DNA of 64,000 bases from an uncultured bacterium (GCA_949300025.1 CASGCS010000024.1:22716-86715); one strand, 5' to 3'; positions 1-9,475 are shown, counted from the stretch's first letter. Notes: generated by a model not told the origin, from the letters alone. Program-made: numbers and translations.

Positions 1-354
1 TTCAGCCGCAACAGCCAGACGCTCGGCTACCCTTCTCAATGGGGGCTGCTTTTTGTAATCATGTTGTTCTTCCTGACAATAATGTACAAATACATCCCGA
101 ATGTAAAGGTGCATTTCAGCGCCGCATTCAATGCGGCCATAATAGCCTCTGTCGCATTTATAATAATACAATACATATATACTGAAACACAGATGCTCGT
201 ATCGAGAATCGATGCAGTCTACGGTGCCTTTGCCGCCATTCCGCTTTTTCTGATATGGCTGAACATAAGTTGGATGGTAATTCTGGTAGGGGCAGAGATC
301 TCGCACGCTTTTCAATATGTATCTGAATATAAACTGAAGAAAAATGAAGTTTAA
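1..354 (+). CDS. YihY/BrkB-family inner-membrane protein, C-terminal part (5' end outside window)
   Basis: The reading frame is open from the first base, so the gene begins before the window; the ATG at 61 is internal. The 117 visible residues hold two or three hydrophobic segments and end in a short charged tail. The stretch FVIMLFFLTIMYKYIPNVK, followed by a long helix with an IIQYIYTE run and the closing WLNISWMVILVGAEISHA, is typical of the C-terminus of YihY/BrkB membrane proteins (formerly called ribonuclease BN, an assignment since withdrawn). Its cellular role is not established. The last 11 bases overlap hydG, so the two genes are probably co-transcribed and translationally coupled. 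The family call is firm; function is open. Confidence 0.85.
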   Translation, partial: FSRNSQTLGYPSQWGLLFVIMLFFLTIMYKYIPNVKVHFSAAFNAAIIASVAFIIIQYIYTETQMLVSRIDAVYGAFAAIPLFLIWLNISWMVILVGAEISHAFQYVSEYKLKKNEV

Positions 355-1768
355 CTACATAGACGCCTCCAATGAACACGGCATTGATTTCATAGATGAG
401 CCGCTTATAAATTCGTTGATAGACGAGAATATAGAAGAGGACCCTGTCCTCTGCCGCGAAATCTTTGCAAAAAGCAGAAGCAAGCAGCCGCTCAACCTGC
501 AGGATACTGCAGCGCTTATCGCCATAAGGTCAGAAGGGCTGCTGCATGAACTTTTTGAAACTGCAAGAGAGCTGAAAAGGGAGATATACGGAAAGAGAAT
601 CGTCCTGTTCGCACCTCTCTATGTCGGCAATTATTGCGTAAACGACTGTAAATACTGCGGTTTCCGCAGAAGTGCAAAGGGTACGGTAAGGAAGACCCTC
701 ACAAAAGAGGAGCTCGTAAGGGAGATATGCAATCTGGAAGATATGGGGCACAAAAGGCTCATTCTGGTTTTCGGAGAGTCACCGAAGTACACGCCGGAAT
801 TCATTGCTGAATGTGTAAGGCTCTGCTACTCTACCAAGAAGGGAAACGGCGAAATACGCAGGGTAAACATAAACGCAGCCCCGCTCGACATTGAGGGTTA
901 CAAGAGAGTCAAGTCTGCCGGCATAGGGACCTTCCAGGTCTTTCAGGAGACATATCACAGAGAAACATACGCCAGATACCACCCGGCGAACGACATCAAG
1001 GGAGATTATATGTGGAGGCTCAACGCAATGGACAGAGCTTTCAAGGGGGGAATTGACGACATGGGGATAGGCGTGCTTTTCGGGCTTTACGACTGGAGAT
1101 TCGAGCTGCTCTCGCTCGTCTCCCATTCTCTTCACCTTCAAGACAGATACGGTGTAGGCCCCCATACAATCAGTTTTCCCAGAATACAGCCTGCACAGGA
1201 TATGAACCTTCCCCTCCCCTACAGGGTTACGGATGAGCAGTTCAAGAAGCTTGTCGCAATCCTCAGGCTGGCAGTTCCATATACGGGTCTGATAATGACA
1301 GCACGCGAGAGCGAAGAGATAAGAGACGAAGTCATGGAGTTCGGAGTCTCTCAGATAGATGCCGGAACAAGGCTCGAGATAGGCGGTTACCAGAACCAAG
1401 ACCGCGAACAGGAACTCAACAGGGAACAGTTCAGGGTCGGCGATACAAGAAACCTGGACGATGTCATACACTGGCTGCTTCAAAAAGAGTTTATCCCCAG
1501 TTTCTGCACCTCATGCTACAGGGTTGGAAGGACAGGAGAGCACTTTATGGAATATGCAATCCCGGGATTCATAAAGAAATTCTGTACGCCGAATGCAATG
1601 CTCACGCTTGCAGAATATCTAGAAGACTACGCGTCGCCCGCTACAAAAGAGACAGGATACAGGGTGATAGAAAAAAATCTGCAATCAATGGATGATTGCG
1701 GGCAGAAACAAAAGATTCTCTCTAAATTAGAGGCCATTAAAACCGGTAAAAGAGATTTATTATTTTAG
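344..1768 (+). CDS. hydG: [FeFe] hydrogenase H-cluster radical SAM maturase HydG
   Basis: HydG is a radical SAM tyrosine lyase that cuts tyrosine into p-cresol and a glycyl fragment and turns the latter into CO and cyanide on an Fe synthon for the H-cluster. At 474 residues it has full family length. The radical SAM cluster motif CX3CX2C is at Cys98, Cys102 and Cys105 (CVNDCKYCGFRR). The second, HydG-specific cluster motif CX2CX22C is at Cys388, Cys391 and Cys414, which separates it from the related ThiH. The start overlaps the YihY gene and the next gene starts 2 bases after its stop. HydE, HydF and the hydrogenase itself are not in this window, so they lie elsewhere. The identification is very secure. 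Confidence 0.97.
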   Translation: MKFNYIDASNEHGIDFIDEPLINSLIDENIEEDPVLCREIFAKSRSKQPLNLQDTAALIAIRSEGLLHELFETARELKREIYGKRIVLFAPLYVGNYCVNDCKYCGFRRSAKGTVRKTLTKEELVREICNLEDMGHKRLILVFGESPKYTPEFIAECVRLCYSTKKGNGEIRRVNINAAPLDIEGYKRVKSAGIGTFQVFQETYHRETYARYHPANDIKGDYMWRLNAMDRAFKGGIDDMGIGVLFGLYDWRFELLSLVSHSLHLQDRYGVGPHTISFPRIQPAQDMNLPLPYRVTDEQFKKLVAILRLAVPYTGLIMTARESEEIRDEVMEFGVSQIDAGTRLEIGGYQNQDREQELNREQFRVGDTRNLDDVIHWLLQKEFIPSFCTSCYRVGRTGEHFMEYAIPGFIKKFCTPNAMLTLAEYLEDYASPATKETGYRVIEKNLQSMDDCGQKQKILSKLEAIKTGKRDLLF

Positions 1769-1770
1769 AT

Positions 1771-4113
1771 ATGTTTACAAAAGAGGACAACGATTTAATT
1801 TACAACGCATTTGAGTCATTGAGAATAGCCAGTCTCAAACGGTGTGCAAACGAACAGGAGTATGAAGGTGTCATAAAGGCGTTCGAATTTGCCAACGAGG
1901 CCCACAAGGGTGTGCGCCGCCGTTCCGGAGAGCCATATATTCTCCACCCGATTGCCGTGGCAAAAATCGTTGTGGAGGAGATAGGTCTGGGCTACAAATC
2001 CATTGTAACAGCTTTGTTACACGACATTGTTGAAGATACTGAATATACCGTGGAAGACATAGCCCGCCTGTTCGGAGACAAGATTGCCTCTCTTGTAGAC
2101 GGACTGACAAAGATAAAATCGGCCATGGACAGCAACCACAACAAGGTTGCGGGTACAGATCCGAACAGCAGGATGTCGCAGATGCAGGAGAAGTCTCTGC
2201 AAGCCGAAAACTTCAAGAGAATCCTGCTTACGCTCAACGACGATGTGCGCGTGATATTGATAAAGCTTGCCGACAGGCTGCATAACCTGCGTACAATAGA
2301 TTCCATGCCGGAAAGGAAGAAAGACAAGATCCTCAGCGAGACCATGTATATCTTCATACCCCTTGCCCACAGGCTTGGACTTTACAGCATAAAGTCTGAA
2401 ATGGAGAATATCTGGTTGAAATACAGGCAGCCGGAGCGGTACGCCGAAATCAGCAAGAAACTGAGCGAACACATAGAGAAGAAGGGGTGCATAATAGACA
2501 GCCTCATAAGCCCCATAGAAAACGTGCTGATAAAGGCAGGATACAAATTCACCATTACAAAAAGGACGAAGACACCCTACTCTATCTGGCGCAAGATGGA
2601 GACGAAAGGGATTCCGTTCGAGCAGATATACGATCTGTTTGCTATTAGAATCATATTCGAGCCAAAAAGCGGAATGTCGGAAAGGCAGCAGTGCTGGGAA
2701 ATCTACTCTCTCATTTCAGAAGACCACCCGTCAAAGACCGACAGGATAAGAGACTGGGTGAGCACTCCCAAATCGAACGGCTATGAAGCGCTGCACTGTA
2801 CGCTCATGAGCCCGCTCGGAAACTGGGTAGAAGTGCAGATACGCTCCGTAAGGATGAACGAGATTGCGGAAAAGGGGCTGGCCGCGCACTGGAGTTACAA
2901 GGGGATACAGAAAAGCCAGGAAAACGAACTCGACAACTGGCTGAATATGGTAAGGGAAGTACTCAAGAATCCCGACGTGAACGCTCTCGAATTTCTCGAC
3001 AAGTTCCACGAAGGCTTGCTTTCGTCTGAAATATACGTATTTACACCCAAAGGGGAATCAAGAAGGCTCCCCAAAGGGGCTACAGTTCTCGATTTCGCCT
3101 ACAGCATACATACGGAAATAGGCAACAGGGCCATAGCGGCAAAGGTCAATCTCAAGCTGGTCCCCCTTTCGTATGTTCCCAAGAACGGAGACCAGATAGA
3201 GATAATCACGGCGGAATCCCAGAAGCCCAAACGCGAATGGCTCGATTTTGTAAAGACACCCAAAGCCCAGAACCTGATTTACGATGCATTGAAATCAGAT
3301 ACCGAAAACTCCATAAAGGAGGGACAGCGTATGCTCGACACTGAACTGGCCAAACTGGGCGTTACACCGCAGACAAGGGTTTTCAAGAAACTTATGACTG
3401 CATACAATGTCAACAACAAGAATGAGTTATACAGCAAGATAGGCGCCGGCCTGATAGATTTGTCGGACCTTGAAAAGGTGCTGAGGAAAAACACAGAAAA
3501 CAAGTTCGTAAAATATTGGAACCTGCAGTTCTTCCTTGGAAATTCAGACAAGAACAAAGAAGAAGAGCCCGATACTCAGAAGAAAGATAAGAAAGAGGAG
3601 GAGAAGAAAGAGAAAAAGGATGAAAAGCAGGCGGTCAAGGTGGACAAGAAGAAAGATTATCTTCTGGAAGAGAATCCCTTGGACAAAACGCTCTCCTACA
3701 AGGTGGCCGAGTGCTGCAACCCCATTCCTGGAGACCCCATAATAGGGTTTCTCGACGATGACAACGAAGTTATAGTCCATAAAAAGGTTTGTCCGGTTGC
3801 CATATCGCTCGCATCCATACAGGGCGGCAAGATAGTGAATGCAAAGTGGACAAAGCATACGATTCTCTCATTCCTGGCCCGTCTGGAGATAAAGGGAATA
3901 GACAGAATCGGAATCGTTGCAGAAATTACAAAATACATAACTCTTGTGCTGAGCGTGAATATACGAAAGATACATTTCGAGACACACGACGGTATCTTTG
4001 ACGGCTACATAGACCTTTACGTGCACAATACAGATGACCTTGACGTGATGATAAAACGTCTGCTAAAAATAAAGGGCATAGAAAATGTAGTAAGAGCCAA
4101 CCTAAAGGAATAG
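1771..4113 (+). CDS. RelA/SpoT-family (p)ppGpp synthetase/hydrolase
   Basis: A long RSH stringent-response enzyme of 780 residues. Order seen: HD hydrolase domain (about residues 35-200, with the HD pair in LLHDIVEDTE near residue 84), nucleotidyltransferase synthetase domain (about 245-385, with IYDLFAIRIIF and a conserved SNGYEALH segment), TGS domain (about 425-485, IYVFTPKGESRRLPKGATVLDFAY), helical and zinc-finger-like part (EVAECCNPIPGDPI region), and a C-terminal ACT domain. The HD motif is intact, so hydrolysis is likely retained; whether synthesis is also active cannot be judged by eye. Odd: residues about 590-630 are an almost pure Lys/Glu/Asp linker absent from typical RSH proteins. 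It sits 2 bases after hydG and 2 bases before the next gene. Bacteroidetes usually have two such enzymes, so relA versus spoT is left open. Confidence 0.95.
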   Translation: MFTKEDNDLIYNAFESLRIASLKRCANEQEYEGVIKAFEFANEAHKGVRRRSGEPYILHPIAVAKIVVEEIGLGYKSIVTALLHDIVEDTEYTVEDIARLFGDKIASLVDGLTKIKSAMDSNHNKVAGTDPNSRMSQMQEKSLQAENFKRILLTLNDDVRVILIKLADRLHNLRTIDSMPERKKDKILSETMYIFIPLAHRLGLYSIKSEMENIWLKYRQPERYAEISKKLSEHIEKKGCIIDSLISPIENVLIKAGYKFTITKRTKTPYSIWRKMETKGIPFEQIYDLFAIRIIFEPKSGMSERQQCWEIYSLISEDHPSKTDRIRDWVSTPKSNGYEALHCTLMSPLGNWVEVQIRSVRMNEIAEKGLAAHWSYKGIQKSQENELDNWLNMVREVLKNPDVNALEFLDKFHEGLLSSEIYVFTPKGESRRLPKGATVLDFAYSIHTEIGNRAIAAKVNLKLVPLSYVPKNGDQIEIITAESQKPKREWLDFVKTPKAQNLIYDALKSDTENSIKEGQRMLDTELAKLGVTPQTRVFKKLMTAYNVNNKNELYSKIGAGLIDLSDLEKVLRKNTENKFVKYWNLQFFLGNSDKNKEEEPDTQKKDKKEEEKKEKKDEKQAVKVDKKKDYLLEENPLDKTLSYKVAECCNPIPGDPIIGFLDDDNEVIVHKKVCPVAISLASIQGGKIVNAKWTKHTILSFLARLEIKGIDRIGIVAEITKYITLVLSVNIRKIHFETHDGIFDGYIDLYVHNTDDLDVMIKRLLKIKGIENVVRANLKE

Positions 4114-4115
4114 CG

Positions 4116-5954
4116 ATGACAGGAAAGCATATCTCTAAAATTATTTTCGCGGCGGCGGCCGCGGCATACTGTTTCTACCACTCGTCATGTGCAAACACAC
4201 ACGGTTCCCCGACAGGGGGGCCGAAGGATACCATACCTCCAATAGTGCTTGCAACTGTTCCTGACTCCAACTCCACCAATGTGCCGAGAGATGTCAAGAG
4301 TTCCATCACGCTGACTTTCAACGAATATATTCAGCTTGTCGATGCAAGCAAGAACATACTGCTCTCTCCGCCCCAGAAAAAGAGGGTCAAGACAAGGCTC
4401 AAGGGAAAAAGCCTGATTGTATCTTTTGAAGAGCCCCTTGACAGCAACAAGACCTATACGATATACTTTGGCTCTGCCCTGGCAGACAACAACGAAGGGA
4501 ACGTTCTATCCAATTACGCATATTCGTTTTCTACCGGAGCAGTCCTGGATTCCATGCTCTACAGCGGCACAGTACTCGACTACTCCACCCTGCTCCCTCT
4601 CGAAGGAGTCACGGTCGCATTGTATGAGAATCCAAAGGATTCATCTGTGCTCACAGTGCTTCCCGATGCCGTTACACGGAGCGACAAGTGGGGTTACTTC
4701 TGTTTCAGGAATCTCAAGAACTGCCGCTATACACTCTATGCATTCATGGATGACAACGGCAACAACCTCTACGACCCGGGCATAGAACAGGTAGGCTTTC
4801 TCGACAGCGCCATAACCCCTTCGGTCGTCATGGACGGCAGCAACCCCCAGCTTGCGCGTTACCGTATGGATGACACTCTCAACTGCATGTCCCGTCCGAT
4901 AGAGAGCAGCATTTATCTTTTCAAGGAGAAAAACGGCATGCAATACATAAGCGACTACAAGCGTACCAGCAACAAAGGGGCGTATATCAAGTTCGGCGCC
5001 GCCGATGCCGTGATAGATTCATTTTCAATACTGGGAATAAGGGATAATCAGATTATCAAGCAATTCAACAGTTTGAACGACAGTCTCTGCTTCTGGATAA
5101 ACGATCCCCGGAAACTGCCCGACACCCTCTATCTGGGCATAAGGTACATGAAGACAGATTCACTGGGAAACCTTTCGCCTTCGACCGAGAACCTGCGTCT
5201 TGTGGCTCCAAAGGAGAAGAGCGGAACAGAGAGCCGTGAAGAGGAAAAAGGCGGGCGTACAGAGAAGAAAAAAAGAAGCGACCTGCTTGAATTCAAACTG
5301 GAGGCAGATCCTAAAACGGTTGAACAGAACGGTTATGTATTATCGTTTGCCGAACCGCTTGTCGAGTGCAATGCAGACTCTATTCTCTTTACGATGAGCA
5401 CACCGCGAAAAGTGGTTACAACCGAAAAGTTCACCCTTGAGCAGGACAGCACAGACGTGAACAGGTACATCCTGCGCCCTGTCGACGGATTCAAGATTGG
5501 AAACGAATATACGCTTCTCATCCTGCAGGCTGCATTCAAGGATATAAACGGCTTTACCAACGACACCACGGAAAGCACCGTTACGCTCCCTACCGACGAC
5601 AGGCTCAGCACTCTGACTCTCGATGTAAGGAATGTTGACGCCCGCTATATCGTAGAACTGGTCAACCAGACCAGAGACAAGGTCTTCAGACGGCACATCA
5701 TCATGAAAGACTCGATGCTGCTCTTCCCCTACCTCGATGCAGGGCGTTATTCTGTAAGGATAACGCAGGACAAGAACAGCAACGGCCTGCTCGACCCGGG
5801 CGTGGTCCTGAAGAAGATACAGCCCGAAATGGTCCGTCTCTACAAGACGTCGGGGAATGCTACCGTAATTGAAATAGGGGAAAAAATGGACCTTGAACAG
5901 GAAGTGGACATATCCAGACTTTTCAGGGATGAAAAAGATGAAGAAATCGAGTGA
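4116..5954 (+). CDS. Ig-like (Big_5/SbsA type) lipoprotein with regulatory-like repeats
   Basis: A 612-residue exported protein. The N-terminus has a hydrophobic Ala-rich segment ending at a lipobox-like HSSC, so it is probably anchored to a membrane by a lipidated Cys near residue 25. The next segment, GGPKDTIPPIVLATVPDSNS, opens a Big_5 (bacterial Ig-like, SbsA-type) domain over about residues 35-140, as in many Bacteroidetes lipoproteins. A carboxypeptidase-regulatory-like beta domain follows (about 145-230). Two calcium-loop-like segments are visible, DDNGNNLYDPG near 215 and DKNSNGLLDPG near 555. A charged, Arg/Lys/Glu-rich stretch lies around 365-390. Function is not known. It is 2 bases after the RSH gene and 3 bases before a beta-barrel-like protein, a pairing that suggests both act at the cell envelope. 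Confidence 0.85.
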   Translation: MTGKHISKIIFAAAAAAYCFYHSSCANTHGSPTGGPKDTIPPIVLATVPDSNSTNVPRDVKSSITLTFNEYIQLVDASKNILLSPPQKKRVKTRLKGKSLIVSFEEPLDSNKTYTIYFGSALADNNEGNVLSNYAYSFSTGAVLDSMLYSGTVLDYSTLLPLEGVTVALYENPKDSSVLTVLPDAVTRSDKWGYFCFRNLKNCRYTLYAFMDDNGNNLYDPGIEQVGFLDSAITPSVVMDGSNPQLARYRMDDTLNCMSRPIESSIYLFKEKNGMQYISDYKRTSNKGAYIKFGAADAVIDSFSILGIRDNQIIKQFNSLNDSLCFWINDPRKLPDTLYLGIRYMKTDSLGNLSPSTENLRLVAPKEKSGTESREEEKGGRTEKKKRSDLLEFKLEADPKTVEQNGYVLSFAEPLVECNADSILFTMSTPRKVVTTEKFTLEQDSTDVNRYILRPVDGFKIGNEYTLLILQAAFKDINGFTNDTTESTVTLPTDDRLSTLTLDVRNVDARYIVELVNQTRDKVFRRHIIMKDSMLLFPYLDAGRYSVRITQDKNSNGLLDPGVVLKKIQPEMVRLYKTSGNATVIEIGEKMDLEQEVDISRLFRDEKDEEIE

Positions 5955-5957
5955 GTT

Positions 5958-6734
5958 ATGAGAAACAGAACAGTAATGCTGATAATATCGCTCCTTTTTG
6001 CCTGCCCTGCATTGCGGGCCCAGGAGAATGCCGCCGGAACAGATACCACACTGAACAAGGCGATAGACATATACAAGGAGTTCAGCCTGACCTCCTTCGC
6101 AGACGAAGAGCCGCCAAAGATAATAGATTCAACCACTCTGCGTCAGCATCTTATAGGAATAAAATGGGGGTACTCGCTTTCAAATGTCGCATTCAGCGAA
6201 GATATAACCCATAAACCGATAGGCACTCCCAAAAATTTTGGAATATACTACACCTATTACCATTCATTGTGGGACAAAATGCCCTATTTCGGATTCCATA
6301 CAGGAATAGAGTACAATGAAATAGGTTACAAGCACATAGTAGAGGGAGACCCTGATGCGGGCACGGTGACCACGGAGACAGAGTGCCTCTATCAGGCGCT
6401 TGAATGGCCTCTGCTTTCGCAGTTCAGGGTCGATTTCTGGAAGATGAGACTTCTTATAAACATAGGCCCCTACGGCTACTATATCCTTTCCACCGAGATG
6501 GAAGGCGGTATTCCGCAGACTACCAACAGGGCCGGAATCGGGCTTATGGGAGGGCTGGGGCTCGCTTTTGTCTTCAACCCCGTGGAGTTCCACATAGAGG
6601 GGAATTATAAATATACGATGTCTCACTTCTACGACCCGTCAATCTACTCGCAGGAGTACTGGGTCTATACCCATTCAAATCAGATAGTGCTGAGTTTCGG
6701 TCTCTTTTTCAGACTTGGAGGAGGAAAAAAATGA
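5958..6734 (+). CDS. Probable outer-membrane beta-barrel protein
   Basis: The 258-residue product begins with a clear signal peptide (hydrophobic LIISLLFACPALRAQ with cleavage expected after ALRAQ). The rest alternates polar and aromatic residues (GIYYTYYHSLWDK, YHGIEYNEIGYKHIV-like strands, YGYYILSTEMEG) and ends in a strand with a terminal aromatic region (IVLSFGLFFRLGGGKK), as expected of a small porin-family or outer-membrane beta-barrel protein. Exact family is not recognised. It lies between the Ig-like lipoprotein and ispG; its last four bases overlap the ispG start, so all three are co-transcribed. Confidence 0.75.
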   Translation: MRNRTVMLIISLLFACPALRAQENAAGTDTTLNKAIDIYKEFSLTSFADEEPPKIIDSTTLRQHLIGIKWGYSLSNVAFSEDITHKPIGTPKNFGIYYTYYHSLWDKMPYFGFHTGIEYNEIGYKHIVEGDPDAGTVTTETECLYQALEWPLLSQFRVDFWKMRLLINIGPYGYYILSTEMEGGIPQTTNRAGIGLMGGLGLAFVFNPVEFHIEGNYKYTMSHFYDPSIYSQEYWVYTHSNQIVLSFGLFFRLGGGKK

Positions 6735-8074
6735 AAGAGCGGAAGACAATTGTAGCCCATGCGGCAAACGTGAAAATCGGAGGGGCGAATCCTCTTGTCG
6801 TGCAGACAATGTGCAATACAGACACCAACGACATAGAAGGTTCCATCGCACAGGTCATGGCAGCGGCAGATGCCGGTGCAGATATGGTAAGGCTTACCAC
6901 CCAGGGAGTCAGGGAGGTCTCTTCTCTTGCCCGTATAAAACAGCGCCTGAGAGAAGCCGGATACAGCATACCTCTTGTGGCCGATGTCCATTTCAGTTCA
7001 CAGGTTGCCATAGAGGCTGCAAAGGTAGCCGACAAGGTGAGAATAAATCCAGGGAACTTTGCAAAGGAGCATGAAAAGGCAAAAGAAGCCTTCTCCAATC
7101 TTATAGCCGTATGCAAAGAGCATGATACAGCCATAAGGATAGGCATTAATCACGGCTCTCTCGGTGAGAGGATAATAAACCTGTACGGCGACACTCCGAA
7201 AGGTATGGCAGAGGCTGCAATGGAATGGATAAAAATGTGTATCGCAGAGGATTTCTACAATGTCGTGCTTTCACTCAAGGCCAGCAACACCGTAGTCATG
7301 GTTACGGCATACAGGCTGCTGGCGCGCATGATGAAGGAGACCGGCGTGGTTTTCCCGCTCCACCTTGGAGTTACTGAAGCGGGTAACGGGGATACGGGCA
7401 GAATGAAGTCTGCCGTAGGGATAGGTGCCCTGCTTGCAGAAGGACTCGGCGACACAATCAGGGTCTCGTTGACAGAAAATCCGGTAAACGAAATATATAC
7501 GGCAAGAATCATCCGCGATTACTTCACCGCCAGGGATTCTCCCGGCCATTATCTGTATGATATCAAGACAGTAAATGAGGCGGCGGAAAAAGGCGTGATT
7601 CCCGGCTGCCACATGCAGTGCGCCAGCCGTGAAGAGTATCTGGTCAAGTATTCTCTGCTCTTCGGGCCGCTTCTTCTGGATAAAAAGATAGATGATTTCA
7701 AGATATGCGGCCCGTTTGCCGCAGAAGAGGCAGATTTCAAAGAAAACCTGCTGCAGGCATCGCGCCGCAAATTCACAAGGCCGGAATATATTGCCTGCCC
7801 GGGTTGCGGAAGGACTCTTTACAATCTGGAGAGTGTCTTCAATGAGGTAAAGAGGCGCACATCGCATCTGAAAGGGGTGAAGATAGCGGTCATGGGCTGC
7901 ATAGTCAACGGCCCCGGAGAGATGGCCGATGCAGATTACGGCTATGTCGGCGAAGGGGCGTCAAAGGTCGCAATTTACAGAGGCAAGGAGCCCGTCATGC
8001 GTTCTGTTCCTCAGGAAAAGGCAATAGAGGCGCTGCTTGAGCTTATAAGCAGCGACGGAAAATTCGGTTCCTGA
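6731..8074 (+). CDS. ispG: (E)-4-hydroxy-3-methylbut-2-enyl-diphosphate synthase IspG, short-insert form
   Basis: IspG is a [4Fe-4S] enzyme that reductively opens methylerythritol cyclodiphosphate to HMBPP in the MEP isoprenoid pathway. The N-terminal TIM barrel is visible from VVQTMCNTDTND through VADVHFSSQVA, RINPGN, and HLGVTEAGNGDTGR. The C-terminal cluster domain has Cys356 and Cys359 (ACPGCGRTLYNL) and Cys390 in GCIVNGPGEMADADYGYVG. These segments match the Bacteroidetes type closely. Bacteroides IspG is about 600 residues because of a large domain inserted between barrel and cluster domain; here the protein is 447 residues and that insert is reduced to roughly 80 residues. All cluster ligands are present, so activity is expected. 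Confidence 0.95.
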   Translation: MKERKTIVAHAANVKIGGANPLVVQTMCNTDTNDIEGSIAQVMAAADAGADMVRLTTQGVREVSSLARIKQRLREAGYSIPLVADVHFSSQVAIEAAKVADKVRINPGNFAKEHEKAKEAFSNLIAVCKEHDTAIRIGINHGSLGERIINLYGDTPKGMAEAAMEWIKMCIAEDFYNVVLSLKASNTVVMVTAYRLLARMMKETGVVFPLHLGVTEAGNGDTGRMKSAVGIGALLAEGLGDTIRVSLTENPVNEIYTARIIRDYFTARDSPGHYLYDIKTVNEAAEKGVIPGCHMQCASREEYLVKYSLLFGPLLLDKKIDDFKICGPFAAEEADFKENLLQASRRKFTRPEYIACPGCGRTLYNLESVFNEVKRRTSHLKGVKIAVMGCIVNGPGEMADADYGYVGEGASKVAIYRGKEPVMRSVPQEKAIEALLELISSDGKFGS

Positions 8075-8097
8075 ACTCTTCGGGCGGATTGTCCGCA

Positions 8098-9465
8098 TCA
8101 GATTGCATCACAGTGAAGTTCCCCGCCCTCGGCAGAAGTTATCATAACTTTCTGGCCTCTGTGTGCATATCCGAAGTTGATGCGTGCGGGATAGAGCCTT
8201 CCTCCTATATCTACCTTGCCTACAGGCTTGAGGTCTGTCGCAACAACGGCAGTCCTGCCTGTCAGCGATTCCAGTTCGCCCTTTTCAACTCCCACGAATC
8301 CTTCATCTGCCGAGAGATCGTTTTTCAGCGCTATTCTGGAAAATGCCTTGGTTCCATATATCCTGGATGCAAGAAGAATGGAACCGCATACTGAAACTGT
8401 AATGCTTACAAGGACAATGGCAAGTGGTTTTATGACAGGTTTTATGTCGATGGCGCCGTTATGTCTGAGCATATCATTGTCTACCATTGCAAAGGTAAGC
8501 GATGCTATTACGGCGATGATTCCTGCAATTCCGGCAACTCCGAAGCCGGGAATTACAAATATCTCGAGCGCAAGGAGCACTATTCCTGCAATAAACAGAA
8601 GTATTTCCCAATATTGGGCCAGTCCTTCGAGATAGAGCGGTGCAAAATAGAGAAGCGCCCCGCCTATTGCCGCCGCCAGGGCGAAGCCTATCCCCGGACT
8701 TTGCATTTCAAAATAGATGCCTCCGATTATAAGCATGAGAAAGAGACTTTGCAAAAATGGATTCATCAGAAAGTATATAATGGAATCCAGCGCGGTTATC
8801 TCTTGACGCTCGATGATATATTCAGAATTGTCGTTGCTTCCGGAGAGAATCTTGCCTATTACCTCCTCCACCGACTGCGCCTCGCCTTCGCAAAAACCGT
8901 TTTCAATGGCTTCCAACGGTGTAAAGCTAAGTACACTGTCTGTTCCGACCATCTTTTCCGCCACTTCGGGGTCTCTATGCCATACCTCCACTCTCCTGCC
9001 CTCCCTGACTATGCTCTTCTTGCCGTGGCTTTCGGCTGTGGAGCGCATCATGGCACGCATGAACGACTGATATTTGTCGGGCATAACCTCTCCGCTCCCG
9101 TTTACTACCGTTGCAGCGCCTATCGAACTGCCTTTCGCCATATAAATGGAGTCGCAGGCAATGCTTATCAGCGCCCCGGCCGAAGCAGCCTGAATATCTA
9201 TAAATGCCACGACAGGTATCCTGCAGCGCAGAATGGCACTTCTTATGCTGTCTGCCGCATCCACCGCACCGCCGTATGTGTTAAGGTCTATTATGCAGTA
9301 GTCCGCTCTCTTTTCCGCTTCTTTCAGCCCTTTTGAGATTCTGGTAAACGCAGACTTGTCTACATTCTGTCTGAATTCCAGAAGGTAGAAGCGTGTCGTA
9401 TCTGCATTGCCCCTGAGCGGGAAAAGCAGAAGCAGAAGAAACAATATCCTTGCAGCGTGTATCAT
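8098..9465 (-). CDS. NfeD-family membrane-bound serine protease (ClpP-class)
   Basis: The 455-residue protein has a signal peptide (LLLLFPLRGNA), then a ClpP-like protease domain, then a run of four or five transmembrane helices (about 225-370) and a C-terminal OB-fold NfeD domain (LTGRTAVVATDLKPVGKV). The catalytic Ser is expected at Ser95 in AASAGALIS, and the Lys of the Ser-Lys dyad in MPDKYQSFMRAMM. Such long NfeD proteins cleave stomatin-like partners and affect membrane quality control. No stomatin gene (slipin, floA) is beside it here. It follows the lysine-exporter genes by 10 bases in the same direction and converges on ispG; the 23-base gap to ispG holds a small GCGGA/TCCGC hairpin. 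Confidence 0.92.
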   Translation of the reverse strand: MIHAARILFLLLLLFPLRGNADTTRFYLLEFRQNVDKSAFTRISKGLKEAEKRADYCIIDLNTYGGAVDAADSIRSAILRCRIPVVAFIDIQAASAGALISIACDSIYMAKGSSIGAATVVNGSGEVMPDKYQSFMRAMMRSTAESHGKKSIVREGRRVEVWHRDPEVAEKMVGTDSVLSFTPLEAIENGFCEGEAQSVEEVIGKILSGSNDNSEYIIERQEITALDSIIYFLMNPFLQSLFLMLIIGGIYFEMQSPGIGFALAAAIGGALLYFAPLYLEGLAQYWEILLFIAGIVLLALEIFVIPGFGVAGIAGIIAVIASLTFAMVDNDMLRHNGAIDIKPVIKPLAIVLVSITVSVCGSILLASRIYGTKAFSRIALKNDLSADEGFVGVEKGELESLTGRTAVVATDLKPVGKVDIGGRLYPARINFGYAHRGQKVMITSAEGGELHCDAI

Positions 9466-9475
9466 GATTCAGAAT

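Noticed and set aside
779..1483. 234-residue minus-strand open frame antisense to hydG
   Set aside because: HydG has complete motifs in the other strand, and this frame shows no recognisable family; it is a shadow.
8084..8096. GCGGATTGTCCGC hairpin between ispG and nfeD as a terminator
   Set aside because: The stem is only 5 bp and no T run follows; noted in the nfeD entry but not called.
8461..9336. 291-residue plus-strand open frame inside nfeD
   Set aside because: The minus-strand NfeD protease is complete with signal, active site and TM helices; the plus frame is a by-product of codon usage.
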